Of a stretch of DNA of 64,000 nt, positions 29,101 through 37,864 are shown piece by piece. Under the pieces are notes generated by a model that did no database searches, was not told where the DNA came from, and saw only the letters and a list, made by a program, of their open reading frames with translations. The stretch covers positions 124,001-188,000 of the forward strand of contig NZ_FNOX01000010.1 of the NCBI RefSeq assembly GCF_900107155.1, written 5' to 3'. Made by a program: the position numbers and the translations under genes. The stretch comes from Pseudomonas salomonii (GTDB lineage: Bacteria > Pseudomonadota > Gammaproteobacteria > Pseudomonadales > Pseudomonadaceae). Within the stretch, counting starts at the first letter, position 1, and each line of letters begins with the position of its first letter.

Positions 29101-29275
29101 GGGGGTTCTCCTGTCTTGTGCAGTGTATCGACCCCGCGCCGAAAATCTTCAAGGGTGTTCATCTATTCAATTGGAGCTAAAACAAGCGAATCTTCGATAA
29201 GTAGTGCAAACGAACAATGACTACAACCAAAGAGCATAGTAGCCTTCCTCAGCGCTTGAACTCAGGAGTCTGTGC

Positions 29276-30727
29276 ATGTCCGTCCGTCGTACCAAAATCG
29301 TCGCCACCCTTGGCCCGGCCAGTAACTCGCCGGAAGTCCTCGAACAGCTGATTCTGGCTGGTTTGGACGTTGCCCGTCTGAACTTCTCCCACGGCACCCC
29401 GGACGAGCACAAGGCTCGCGCCAAGCTGGTGCGTGACCTGGCCGCCAAGCACGGCCGCTTCGTGGCACTGCTGGGTGACCTGCAAGGCCCGAAAATCCGT
29501 ATCGCCAAATTCGCCAACAAGCGCATCGAGCTGAAGATCGGTGACAAGTTCACCTTTTCCACCAGCCATTCGCTGACCGAAGGCAACCAGGAAGTCGTGG
29601 GTATCGACTACCCGGATCTGGTCAAGGACTGCGGCGTCGGCGACGAACTGCTGCTGGATGACGGCCGTGTGGTCATGCGCGTCGACACCGCCACCTCGAC
29701 AGAGCTGAACTGCACCGTGATCATCGGTGGCCCGCTGTCCGATCACAAAGGCATCAACCGTCGCGGCGGTGGCCTGACGGCGCCGGCCCTGACCGAAAAA
29801 GACAAGGCTGACATCAAGCTCGCCGCCGAAATGGAAGTGGACTACCTCGCCGTGTCCTTCCCGCGCGACGCTGCCGACATGGAATACGCCCGCAAGCTGC
29901 GCGACGAAGCCGGCGGTACTGCCTGGCTGGTGGCCAAGATCGAACGCGCCGAAGCCGTGGCCGATGACGAAACCCTCGACGCCCTGATCAACGCTTCCGA
30001 CGCTGTGATGGTTGCCCGTGGCGACCTGGGCGTGGAAATCGGTGATGCCGAGCTGATCGGTATCCAGAAGAAGATCATTCTGCACGCACGCCGCCACAAC
30101 AAGGCCGTGATCGTGGCGACCCAGATGATGGAGTCGATGATCCAGAACCCGATGCCGACCCGTGCCGAAGTGTCCGACGTGGCCAACGCCGTGCTCGACT
30201 ACACCGATGCGGTGATGCTCTCGGCTGAAAGTGCTGCCGGCCCTTACCCGCTGGAAGCTGTGCAGGCCATGGCGCGTATCTGCGTCGGTGCCGAAAAGCA
30301 CCCGACCAGCAAGACCTCCAGCCACCGTATCGGCAAAGTGTTCGAAAGCTGCGACCAGAGCATCGCACTGGCTGCCATGTACACCGCCAACCACTTCCCG
30401 GGCGTGAAAGCGATCATTGCCCTGACCGAAAGTGGCTACACCCCGCTGATCATGTCGCGTATCCGTTCCTCGGTGCCGATCTACGCGTTCACCCCACACC
30501 GCGAAGCCCAGGCCCGCGCGGCGATGTTCCGTGGCGTGTACACCATTCCGTTCGATCCGGCTTCGCTGGCACCGAACGAAGTGAGCCAGAAGGCGATCGA
30601 CGAGCTGGTCAAGCGTGGCGTCGTAGAGAAAGGCGACTGGGTCATCCTGACCAAGGGCGACAGCTACCACACCACCGGTGGTACCAATGGCATGAAGATC
30701 CTGCACGTGGGCGACCCGCAGTTCTGA
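29276..30727 (+). CDS. pykA: Pyruvate kinase, PykA type
   Basis: The protein has 483 residues. It opens RRTKIVATLGPAS and has the substrate and metal site AWLVAKIERAEAV, VARGDLGVEI and TQMMESMI, followed by an allosteric C-terminal domain. It converts phosphoenolpyruvate and ADP to pyruvate and ATP, the last step after the Entner-Doudoroff pathway encoded at 45-49 kb. AGGAG lies 7 bases before the ATG. It stands alone with its own terminator. Confidence 0.96.
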   Translation: MSVRRTKIVATLGPASNSPEVLEQLILAGLDVARLNFSHGTPDEHKARAKLVRDLAAKHGRFVALLGDLQGPKIRIAKFANKRIELKIGDKFTFSTSHSLTEGNQEVVGIDYPDLVKDCGVGDELLLDDGRVVMRVDTATSTELNCTVIIGGPLSDHKGINRRGGGLTAPALTEKDKADIKLAAEMEVDYLAVSFPRDAADMEYARKLRDEAGGTAWLVAKIERAEAVADDETLDALINASDAVMVARGDLGVEIGDAELIGIQKKIILHARRHNKAVIVATQMMESMIQNPMPTRAEVSDVANAVLDYTDAVMLSAESAAGPYPLEAVQAMARICVGAEKHPTSKTSSHRIGKVFESCDQSIALAAMYTANHFPGVKAIIALTESGYTPLIMSRIRSSVPIYAFTPHREAQARAAMFRGVYTIPFDPASLAPNEVSQKAIDELVKRGVVEKGDWVILTKGDSYHTTGGTNGMKILHVGDPQF

Positions 30728-30744
30728 GTGACACGCTGAAAAAC

Positions 30745-30778
30745 AAAAGCCCCGCCATGTGAATGGCGGGGCTTTTTG
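30745..30778 (+). terminator. Rho-independent terminator of pykA
   Basis: 14-bp perfect arms AAAAGCCCCGCCAT / ATGGCGGGGCTTTT ending in a T-run, 18 bases after the stop. Confidence 0.92.
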
Positions 30779-30816
30779 TATTTAAAGGCCTGGAGATCTG
30801 TTGAATCAAAGGGCCT

Positions 30817-30882
30817 CATCGCAGGCAAGCCAGCTCCCACAGTTGACCGCATTCCAATGTGGGAGCTGGCTTGCCTGCGATG
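30817..30882. repeat. REPIN, GTGGGAGCTGGCTTGCC family
   Basis: 25-base perfect inverted repeat (30817-30841 and 30858-30882) with a 16-base loop, lying between convergent pykA and the enoyl-CoA hydratase gene. It belongs to the same family as the elements near 34.4, 39.2, 42.9, 45.3, 54.5 and 57.4 kb. Confidence 0.9.
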
Positions 30883-30888
30883 GCGTCA

Positions 30889-31638
30889 TCAGCGCCGGGT
30901 GATAAACCCCGACAACGCCGCAATCGCCTCAGGCGACTTCAAGCGCTGCACAAACAACGCTCCCTCGTCCTCAATCACCTGCCGCAACTGTTCACGGTCG
31001 ACACTTTTCATCAGCTGCTTGCTGACCTGCACCGCGCCCGGCGCCAGGGTTTCAAAGCGCTGCGCAACTTCCCGCGCCTTGGCCAGCGCCGCTTCGCCAC
31101 TACCCATCGCCTCAGTCGCAATCCCCCACGCGGCCGCTTGCTCGCCGGTAAAACCTTCGCCCAACAGCAACAGTTCAGCCGCTTTCGCATGCCCCAGCAG
31201 CCGAGGCAGGATCAGGCTGGAGCCAAATTCCGGGCACAGCCCCAGGTTGACGAACGGCATGCGCAAACGCGCATCGCGGCTGATATAGACGAGATCGCAA
31301 TGCAGCAACAGGGTCGTGCCGATACCGACCGCCGCACCCGCTACCGCCGCGATCACCGGCTTGCGGCAGTTGAGCAGGCTTTGCATGAAGTGAAACGGCG
31401 GGCTGTCCAGATCACTGGGCGGCTGTTCGAGGAAGTCGGCGATGTCGTTGCCGGCGGTAAAACACTCATGGCTGCCCTGGATCAGCACCGCTCGGATACC
31501 TGAGTCCGCATCAGCCTGCTCCAGCGCCTCGGCCAGTTGGGTGTACATGGCGCGGGTCAGGGCATTTTTCTTGTCGGGGCGATTGAGCTGCAGGGTCAGC
31601 AGCCCGCCTTCGCGTTGCAGCAGGATGGCGTCGGTCAT
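30889..31638 (-). CDS. Enoyl-CoA hydratase/isomerase family protein
   Basis: The protein has 249 residues of the crotonase fold: the CoA-binding NRPDKKNALT segment, the oxyanion-hole stretch around FTAGNDIADF and the second one AAVAGAAVGIGTTLLLHCD. The second catalytic Glu position is occupied in NLGLCPEFGSS. It could be a hydratase or isomerase of fatty or aromatic acyl-CoA; the substrate is not predictable. It follows the ferredoxin reductase gene by 30 bases, so one transcript is likely. The ribosome-binding site is weak. Confidence 0.85.
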   Translation of the reverse strand: MTDAILLQREGGLLTLQLNRPDKKNALTRAMYTQLAEALEQADADSGIRAVLIQGSHECFTAGNDIADFLEQPPSDLDSPPFHFMQSLLNCRKPVIAAVAGAAVGIGTTLLLHCDLVYISRDARLRMPFVNLGLCPEFGSSLILPRLLGHAKAAELLLLGEGFTGEQAAAWGIATEAMGSGEAALAKAREVAQRFETLAPGAVQVSKQLMKSVDREQLRQVIEDEGALFVQRLKSPEAIAALSGFITRR

Positions 31639-31668
31639 GGCGAATCTCGCGGCTGGAAAAATCAGCGC

Positions 31669-32601
31669 TCAACCACGCGGCAGGAACACATCGGCCAGCA
31701 GTTGATTGCGCGGCAATCCCGCCAGGAACAGGCGTTTGGAAAACGCCTCGACATTGGCAGGGTGCCCGCAGAGTAAGGCCAGAGTTTGCCGCGAAACAAG
31801 CCGCAGTTGCGCCAATGCCTGGGCCGACTCAGCCGCCGTCCACAGCTCCACAGTCAGGTTCGCGTGCTGCGCAGCCAATTGCGCCAAGGGCTCGGCCAGA
31901 TAATGCCCATCGGCATCATGGGCCAGGTGAATCACGCGGATGGCGCCTTGGTGATCCTGGCGCAGCGCCTCGCGCAGCACGCCCCATAACGGCCCAAGCC
32001 CCGTGCCGGATGCCAGCAGCCACAACGGCCGCGATTGCCAGTCAGGATCATATTGCAGCGCCCCGCCCCGCAACTCACCGAGCCGCAGGCCGTCGCCCAC
32101 CTGAAGTTGCCGGGCAATATCGCTGAATTCACCGGGCAGACGGCAATCGAGATGAAACTCCAAAAACGGGTCTTCCTGCGGCAAGCTGGCCAACGAATAC
32201 GGGCGCGCCACCTGCCCCGCCCACAGCACCAGATGCTGCCCGGCCCGATAACGCAGGCCACGTTCGGGTTGCAGGCGCAGGCGCAGTACCTCGGGGTTCA
32301 ACCAGTCGACGCCCACCACATGCGCGGGCAAGCCATCGCGCAGCGGGTCAAATGCTTCAACCTGTAAATCTGCGACAACCTCACATTGGCAGGCCAGACG
32401 CCAACCGTCCTGACGTTGCGCCGGGCTCAGGGCATCGGGCTGCTTATCCACAACCTCACCCTGGCAACGCACCAGGCACGCATGGCAACTGCCCGCCCGG
32501 CAACTGTAGGGCACAGCCACCCCCGCCTGATTCAAGGCATCCAGCAGGTTGCTGCCGGTGGCTACCGACCAGTGGCGTTCGCCGACGTGCAATTCAGGCA
32601 T
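31669..32601 (-). CDS. 2Fe-2S ferredoxin-type NAD(P)H oxidoreductase
   Basis: The protein has 310 residues from the ATG at 32601; a TTG at 32613 would add four. The N-terminal ferredoxin domain has the plant-type cluster ligands CRAGSCHAC and a distal Cys in LACQ. The FAD-binding domain (RPYSLAS) and NAD-binding domain (LLASGTGLGPLWG) follow. The order Fd-FAD-NAD is that of reductase components of oxygenases, but no oxygenase is adjacent, so it may be a stand-alone reductase. It is divergent from fumarase. Confidence 0.88.
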   Translation of the reverse strand: MPELHVGERHWSVATGSNLLDALNQAGVAVPYSCRAGSCHACLVRCQGEVVDKQPDALSPAQRQDGWRLACQCEVVADLQVEAFDPLRDGLPAHVVGVDWLNPEVLRLRLQPERGLRYRAGQHLVLWAGQVARPYSLASLPQEDPFLEFHLDCRLPGEFSDIARQLQVGDGLRLGELRGGALQYDPDWQSRPLWLLASGTGLGPLWGVLREALRQDHQGAIRVIHLAHDADGHYLAEPLAQLAAQHANLTVELWTAAESAQALAQLRLVSRQTLALLCGHPANVEAFSKRLFLAGLPRNQLLADVFLPRG

Positions 32602-32818
32602 ATAAAGGCTCAATCAGAAGGGACCCGCACAGGGAATCATGCCTGCGACAGTTTGACCATAGTCGGGTGTATCGGCCACCGCGTCGGGTTATACTGCCGC
32701 GCCTTTTTAGCGTCGCGCCTTGCACCACTGTGGCGTGCCTTGGAAAGGTGGTTTCAGCCGACCGATGCAACACTGAAGCCACCTTTATTGAATGTTCCCT
32801 TATAGAGGAGCGCGACTC

Positions 32819-34342
32819 ATGACCGTGATCAAGCAAGACGACCTGATTCAGAGCGTTGCCGACGCCCTGCAATTCATTTCCTACTACCACCCCGTTGACT
32901 TCATCCAGGCCATGCACGAAGCCTACCTGCGCGAGGAATCGCCGGCAGCCCGTGACTCCATCGCTCAGATCCTGATCAACTCGCGCATGTGTGCCACCGG
33001 CCATCGCCCGATCTGCCAGGACACCGGCATCGTGACCGTGTTCGTGCGCGTGGGCATGGATGTACGTTGGGACGGCGCCACCATGGGCCTGGACGACATG
33101 ATCAACGAAGGCGTGCGTCGCGCCTACAACCTGCCGGAAAACGTCCTGCGCGCTTCCATCCTGGCCGACCCGGCCGGTGCGCGTAAAAACACCAAGGACA
33201 ACACCCCGGCGGTGATCCACTACTCCATCGTCCCGGGTAACACCGTGGAAGTGGACGTGGCGGCCAAAGGCGGCGGCTCCGAGAACAAGTCGAAAATGGC
33301 CATGCTCAACCCGTCCGACTCGATCGTCGACTGGGTACTCAAGACCGTTCCGACCATGGGCGCCGGCTGGTGCCCACCGGGCATGCTCGGCATCGGCATC
33401 GGCGGCACCGCCGAGAAAGCTGCGGTGATGGCCAAGGAAGTGTTGATGGAGTCCATCGACATCCACGAGCTGAAAAAGCGCGGCCCGCAGAACCGTATCG
33501 AAGAGATGCGTCTGGAGCTGTTCGAGAAGGTCAACCAACTGGGCATCGGCGCCCAGGGCCTGGGTGGCCTGACCACCGTGCTCGACGTGAAAATCATGGA
33601 CTACCCGACCCACGCAGCCTCGCTGCCGGTGTGCATGATCCCCAACTGCGCCGCCACCCGTCACGCGCACTTTGTGCTCGACGGTTCGGGCCCGGCGTCG
33701 CTGGAAGCGCCACCGCTCGATGCCTACCCGGAAATCGTCTGGGAAGCCGGCCCGTCGGCCCGTCGCGTCAACCTCGACACCCTGACCCCGGAAGAAGTAC
33801 AAAGCTGGAAGCCGGGCGAAACCGTGTTGCTCAACGGCAAGATGCTCACCGGTCGCGACGCGGCGCACAAGCGCATGGTCGAGATGCTCAACAAGGGCGA
33901 AACCCTGCCGGTGGACCTCAAGGGTCGCTTCATCTACTACGTCGGCCCGGTTGATCCGGTGCGCGAAGAAGTGGTTGGCCCGGCTGGCCCGACCACGGCC
34001 ACGCGGATGGACAAGTTCACCCGTCAGATCCTCGAGCAAACCGGTCTGCTCGGCATGATCGGCAAATCCGAGCGCGGCCCGACTGCGATCGAAGCGATCA
34101 AGGACCACAAAGCCGTGTACCTGATGGCCGTGGGCGGCGCTGCTTACCTGGTGGCGCAAGCCATCAAGAAGTCGCGCGTTGTTGCCTTCGCCGAGTTGGG
34201 CATGGAAGCGATCTACGAGTTCGACGTCAAAGACATGCCGGTCACCGTTGCGGTGGACAGCAAGGGCGAGTCCGTACACATCACCGGTCCTGCCATCTGG
34301 CAGAAAAAGATCAGTGAAAGCCTGGCGGTAGAAGTGCAGTAA
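32819..34342 (+). CDS. fumA: Class I fumarate hydratase (4Fe-4S)
   Basis: The protein has 507 residues from the ATG at 32819 with AGGAG 8 bases upstream; a few in-frame residues upstream are not supported. Family features include CATGHRPICQDTG near the N-terminus, the cluster cysteines there and in VCMIPNCAATRH, and the C-terminal beta domain with GRDAAHKR. It interconverts fumarate and malate in the TCA cycle and is oxygen- and iron-sensitive, unlike class II FumC. It is monocistronic with its own terminator. Confidence 0.95.
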   Translation: MTVIKQDDLIQSVADALQFISYYHPVDFIQAMHEAYLREESPAARDSIAQILINSRMCATGHRPICQDTGIVTVFVRVGMDVRWDGATMGLDDMINEGVRRAYNLPENVLRASILADPAGARKNTKDNTPAVIHYSIVPGNTVEVDVAAKGGGSENKSKMAMLNPSDSIVDWVLKTVPTMGAGWCPPGMLGIGIGGTAEKAAVMAKEVLMESIDIHELKKRGPQNRIEEMRLELFEKVNQLGIGAQGLGGLTTVLDVKIMDYPTHAASLPVCMIPNCAATRHAHFVLDGSGPASLEAPPLDAYPEIVWEAGPSARRVNLDTLTPEEVQSWKPGETVLLNGKMLTGRDAAHKRMVEMLNKGETLPVDLKGRFIYYVGPVDPVREEVVGPAGPTTATRMDKFTRQILEQTGLLGMIGKSERGPTAIEAIKDHKAVYLMAVGGAAYLVAQAIKKSRVVAFAELGMEAIYEFDVKDMPVTVAVDSKGESVHITGPAIWQKKISESLAVEVQ

Positions 34343-34361
34343 GCACTTCCCCGCAAGGATG

Positions 34362-34398
34362 AAGGCGACTGTGGCTAATGGCCCAGTCGCCTTTTTTA
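34362..34398 (+). terminator. Rho-independent terminator of fumarase
   Basis: Arms AAGGCGACT / AGTCGCCTT followed by TTTTTATT, 20 bases after the stop. Confidence 0.88.
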
Positions 34399-34413
34399 TT
34401 GTGTACACAGTCA

Positions 34414-34502
34414 TGTGGGAGCGGGCTTGCTCGCGAAAGCGGTGGGTCAGTCAATTTAACTGTCACTGATACACCGCATTCGCGAGCAAGCCCGCTCCCA
34501 CA
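34414..34502. repeat. REPIN, GTGGGAGCGGGCTTGCTCGCG family
   Basis: 24-base perfect arms (34414-34437 and 34479-34502) around a 41-base loop. It lies just upstream of the sensor kinase gene, between it and the fumarase terminator. Confidence 0.9.
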
Positions 34503-34578
34503 CAAGCCGCGCTCACCACAAAATACAGTCCTACTCATGCTATGGTGCTTGCCCCTTACCGCGCCTGTTCATCACCGT

Positions 34579-36345
34579 ATGATCGTGATCCCTCGCCCCC
34601 TGCGACTGACTTTCTACTCGCTGTTGATCATCGCCGGCGCCGTGCTGGCCGCCGCCTTGGCCACCCGTCATGCCGAACGTCAGGCCTTGGTGGATGACGC
34701 CGCTCGCGCCAATCAGCAATTGGCGCTGTATGCCAATTCGCTGCACACCCTGATCGAACGTTACCGCGCCCTGCCCGCCGTACTGGCGCTGGATTCAGAA
34801 ATGATCAGCGCCCTCAAAGCCCCGCTGGACACCGCTACCCAGGACTTGCTCAACCGCAAGCTGGAGCGCATCAACGGTGCCGCACAGTCTTCCACCCTGG
34901 AACTGATGGACCGTAACGGCCTGGCCGTGGCCGCCAGTAACTGGAACCTGCCCAGCAGCTATGTCGGGCACAACTACGCGTTTCGTCCGTATTTCAGCCA
35001 GACCAAAAGCCAGGGCACCGGGCGTTTTTATGCGGTGGGGGTGACCACCGGCATTCCGGGTTATTTCCTCTCCAGCGCCGTGGTCGATGAACACGAGCAG
35101 TTCCTCGGCGCCATGGTGGTGAAGCTGGAGTTCCCCGAACTTGAGCGCGAATGGGCCCAAGGCAACGACCTGCTGCTGGTCAGCGATGCGCGGGGCATCG
35201 TGTTTATCGCCAACCAGCCGGGCTGGCGTTACCGTAACTTGCGCCCCTTGTCGGCCAATGACCTTGCCGAACTCAAGGCGACTCGCCAATACGACAAGAA
35301 ACAGCTGCAGCCGCTGGACACTCAGACGCTGCAGCGCTTTGACGAAAACAGCCACTTGATGCGGGTCAACGGCCCCGACGGCAACGCCCATTACATCTGG
35401 GAATCCCTGCCGCTGAAAGCCGAAGGCTGGACCTTGCACCTGCTGCGCAAACCGCAGTTCGCCTTTGAAGACCAACGCAACGCCGGCCTTGCCGCCGCCG
35501 GTTCATGGCTGGCACTGGTGTTTCTGCTGCTGTTCCTGAACCAACGCTGGCGCCTGGCCCGCTTGCGCCAACGCAGCCGCGAAGAGCTTGAACAGCTTGT
35601 CGAAGAGCGCACCCAGGCGCTGCGCACCGCGCAGGACGGCCTGGTGCAGTCGGCCAAGCTGGCGGCCCTGGGGCAAATGTCCGCCGCCCTCGCCCATGAA
35701 ATCAACCAGCCGCTGACCGCCCAACGCATGCAGTTGGCGACCTTGCGCCTGCTGCTCGATCACGGCCGCGTGGACGATGCCTATAAGGCACTGACGCCGC
35801 TGGACGACATGCTCACACGCATGGCGGCGCTCACCGGCCACCTCAAGACCTTCGCGCGCAAGAGCCCCAGCGGCCTGCGTGAGCGGCTGGATTTGGCCAC
35901 GGTGGTCGACCAATCCTTGCACCTGCTCGACGCCCGTCTGCGCGATGAAAGCATTGGTGTGGTGCTGGACCTTAGCCGCCCTGCCTGGGTGCGTGGTGAC
36001 GCGATCCGCCTGGAGCAAGTGCTGATCAACCTGCTACGCAATGCGCTGGACGCCATGGCCGACAAACCGCGCAAACGCCTGGAAATCCGCCTGCACGCCG
36101 ACCAGCAGCTGTGGCAACTGACCGTCAGCGACAGCGGCGGCGGGATAGCCGAAGCGCATCTGAACAGCGTGTTCGATCCATTTTTCACCACCAAACCGGT
36201 GGGCGACGGGCTTGGCTTGGGGTTGGCCGTGTCCTATGCCATCGTGCATGAACTGGGCGGGCGCCTGCTCGCCGGCAACCGTGGCGACGGCGCGGTATTT
36301 ACCCTGACCCTGCCTATCGCGCTGGAGACACCCGACCTATGTTGA
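34579..36345 (+). CDS. mifS: DctB/MifS-type sensor histidine kinase
   Basis: The protein has 588 residues from the ATG at 34579; the frame is open upstream into the REPIN but without support. A helix at 9-29, a dCache-type periplasmic sensor of about 260 residues (YAFRPYFSQT, GIPGYFLSSAVVDE) and a second helix near 312-330 are followed by a coiled coil, HisKA with His373 (ALAHEINQPLTAQ) and HATPase (NLLRNALDAMA, GDGLGLGLAVS). The order is that of DctB. It overlaps the response regulator gene, and the two lie beside a 2-oxoglutarate-type permease, as expected for MifS in C5-dicarboxylate sensing (context inference). Confidence 0.85.
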   Translation: MIVIPRPLRLTFYSLLIIAGAVLAAALATRHAERQALVDDAARANQQLALYANSLHTLIERYRALPAVLALDSEMISALKAPLDTATQDLLNRKLERINGAAQSSTLELMDRNGLAVAASNWNLPSSYVGHNYAFRPYFSQTKSQGTGRFYAVGVTTGIPGYFLSSAVVDEHEQFLGAMVVKLEFPELEREWAQGNDLLLVSDARGIVFIANQPGWRYRNLRPLSANDLAELKATRQYDKKQLQPLDTQTLQRFDENSHLMRVNGPDGNAHYIWESLPLKAEGWTLHLLRKPQFAFEDQRNAGLAAAGSWLALVFLLLFLNQRWRLARLRQRSREELEQLVEERTQALRTAQDGLVQSAKLAALGQMSAALAHEINQPLTAQRMQLATLRLLLDHGRVDDAYKALTPLDDMLTRMAALTGHLKTFARKSPSGLRERLDLATVVDQSLHLLDARLRDESIGVVLDLSRPAWVRGDAIRLEQVLINLLRNALDAMADKPRKRLEIRLHADQQLWQLTVSDSGGGIAEAHLNSVFDPFFTTKPVGDGLGLGLAVSYAIVHELGGRLLAGNRGDGAVFTLTLPIALETPDLC

Positions 36346-37664
36346 ACGCAGTGATTGTGGTGGATGACGAGGCGAGTATTCGCTCCGCCGTCGAACAGTG
36401 GTTGAGCCTGTCGGGGTTTGAAGTGCAGTTGTTCAGTCGCGCCGAAGAATGCCTGGCACATCTGCCCAAGGACTTTCCTGGCGTCATTTTGAGCGACGTG
36501 CGCATGCCCGGCCTCAGCGGCCTGGAGCTGCTGGCCGAAGTGCAGCGGCGTGACGCCGACTTGCCGGTGATCTTGCTCACCGGGCATGGCGACGTGCCGA
36601 TGGCCGTGGAAGCCATGCGTGACGGTGCCTACGACTTTCTGGAAAAGCCCTTCAGCCCGGACGCACTGCTCAACAGCCTGCGCCGCGCCTTGGACAAACG
36701 CGGGCTGATCCTGGAGAACCGTCGCCTGCATCAACAGGCCGACCATCGGGCGCAGCTGGAGTCGAGCCTGCTCGGCGTGTCCCGTGGTTTACAGACCCTG
36801 CGCCGCCAAGTGCTGGACCTGGCCAGCCTGCCGGTCAATGTGCTGATCCGTGGCGAAACCGGCAGCGGCAAGGAACTGGTCGCGCGCTGTTTGCATGACT
36901 TTGGCCCACGGGCCAAAAAGCCCTTTGTCGCGCTCAACTGCGCGGCCATCCCCGAGCAGCTGTTTGAAGCCGAGCTGTTCGGCCACGAAAGCGGCGCGTT
37001 CACCGGCGCCCAGGGCAAACGCATCGGCAAGCTGGAATATGCCCACGGCGGCACGCTGTTCCTGGATGAAATCGAAAGCATGCCGCTGGCCCAGCAGGTC
37101 AAATTGTTGCGGGTGTTGCAGGAACAGAAACTGGAGCGACTGGGCTCCAACCAAAGTATCCATGTGGACTTGCGCATCATTGCCGCCACCAAGCCCGACC
37201 TGCTCGAAGAGGCCCGCGCCGGGCGTTTTCGCGAAGACCTGGCGTACCGCTTGAACGTCGCGCAACTGCGCCTGCCGCCGTTGCGCGAGCGGCGTGAGGA
37301 TATTCCGCTGCTGTTCGACCACTTTGCCCAAAGCGCCGCCGAGCGCCTGGGCCGCAGCGCCGAACCGTTGAGCGGTGCGCAACTGGGGCGCCTGCTCAGC
37401 CATGACTGGCCGGGCAATGTGCGCGAGCTGGCCAACGTCGCCGAACGCCAGGTGCTGGGCCTGAGTGAACCGGAGCCGGAAGGCGTCGAGGCCGGGCAAT
37501 CCCTGGCGGCGCAGCAGGAGGCGTTCGAGGCGCATTGTCTCAAGGCTGCGTTGACGCGGCACAAAGGCGATATCAAGGCGGTGTTGGCCGAGCTGCAACT
37601 GCCGCGCCGTACCTTGAATGAAAAGATGCAGCGGCATGGGTTGGTGCGGGAGATGTTTCTGTAG
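36339..37664 (+). CDS. mifR: Sigma-54-dependent response regulator (MifR/DctD type)
   Basis: The protein has 441 residues: a receiver with Asp53 (LSDVRMPG) and Lys in LEKPF; an AAA+ domain with Walker A GETGSGKE and the sigma-54 contact loop ESGAFTGAQ; and a Fis-type helix-turn-helix at the C-terminus (KGDIKAVLAELQLPRRTLNEKM). It overlaps the kinase by 7 bases. A sigma-54 promoter with repeated upstream elements lies between this gene and the permease, its likely target. Confidence 0.9.
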   Translation: MLNAVIVVDDEASIRSAVEQWLSLSGFEVQLFSRAEECLAHLPKDFPGVILSDVRMPGLSGLELLAEVQRRDADLPVILLTGHGDVPMAVEAMRDGAYDFLEKPFSPDALLNSLRRALDKRGLILENRRLHQQADHRAQLESSLLGVSRGLQTLRRQVLDLASLPVNVLIRGETGSGKELVARCLHDFGPRAKKPFVALNCAAIPEQLFEAELFGHESGAFTGAQGKRIGKLEYAHGGTLFLDEIESMPLAQQVKLLRVLQEQKLERLGSNQSIHVDLRIIAATKPDLLEEARAGRFREDLAYRLNVAQLRLPPLRERREDIPLLFDHFAQSAAERLGRSAEPLSGAQLGRLLSHDWPGNVRELANVAERQVLGLSEPEPEGVEAGQSLAAQQEAFEAHCLKAALTRHKGDIKAVLAELQLPRRTLNEKMQRHGLVREMFL

Positions 37665-37697
37665 CTGTTTTCGAAGACGCCATCGCAGGCAGCCATA

Positions 37698-37745
37698 AGC
37701 GGATTTCCGCTCACCACCGCAAAACCATCAGCAACTTTCCGCTCA
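37698..37745. promoter_or_regulatory. Repeated upstream activator sites for the permease promoter
   Basis: A 14-bp palindrome AGCGGATTTCCGCT (37698-37711) contains the start of TTTCCGCTCA (37704-37713), and this decamer recurs exactly at 37736-37745, 32 bases (about three turns) away. Both lie 65-115 bases before the predicted start site, the usual place for a sigma-54 activator. Confidence 0.55.
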
Positions 37746-37785
37746 AAAAAATCCTGTAACCCTTCTATTCCGGGCCTTCATCTGT

Positions 37786-37802
37786 TTGGCACAGCTCCTG
37801 CT
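37786..37802 (+). promoter_or_regulatory. Sigma-54 (RpoN) promoter of the permease gene
   Basis: TTGGCACAGCTCCTGCT has GG at -24 and GC at -12 separated by exactly 10 bases. Transcription should start near 37812, giving a leader of about 50 bases. Confidence 0.85.
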
Positions 37803-37864
37803 ATAGCCCAAACCAGGCTGCGTTCGCGCCGCTCCATAAAAACAACTAGATGAAGGATCCTTCA

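Noticed and set aside
29249..30706. Minus-strand open frame of 485 residues
   Set aside because: Antisense of pykA, which is unambiguous.
32594..34414. Minus-strand open frame of 606 residues
   Set aside because: Antisense of fumarase; His/Val-rich shadow sequence typical of high-GC genes.
37676..37697. REP-like fragment ahead of the permease promoter
   Set aside because: GCCATCGCAGGC matches part of a REP unit, but no paired arm or full unit remains.
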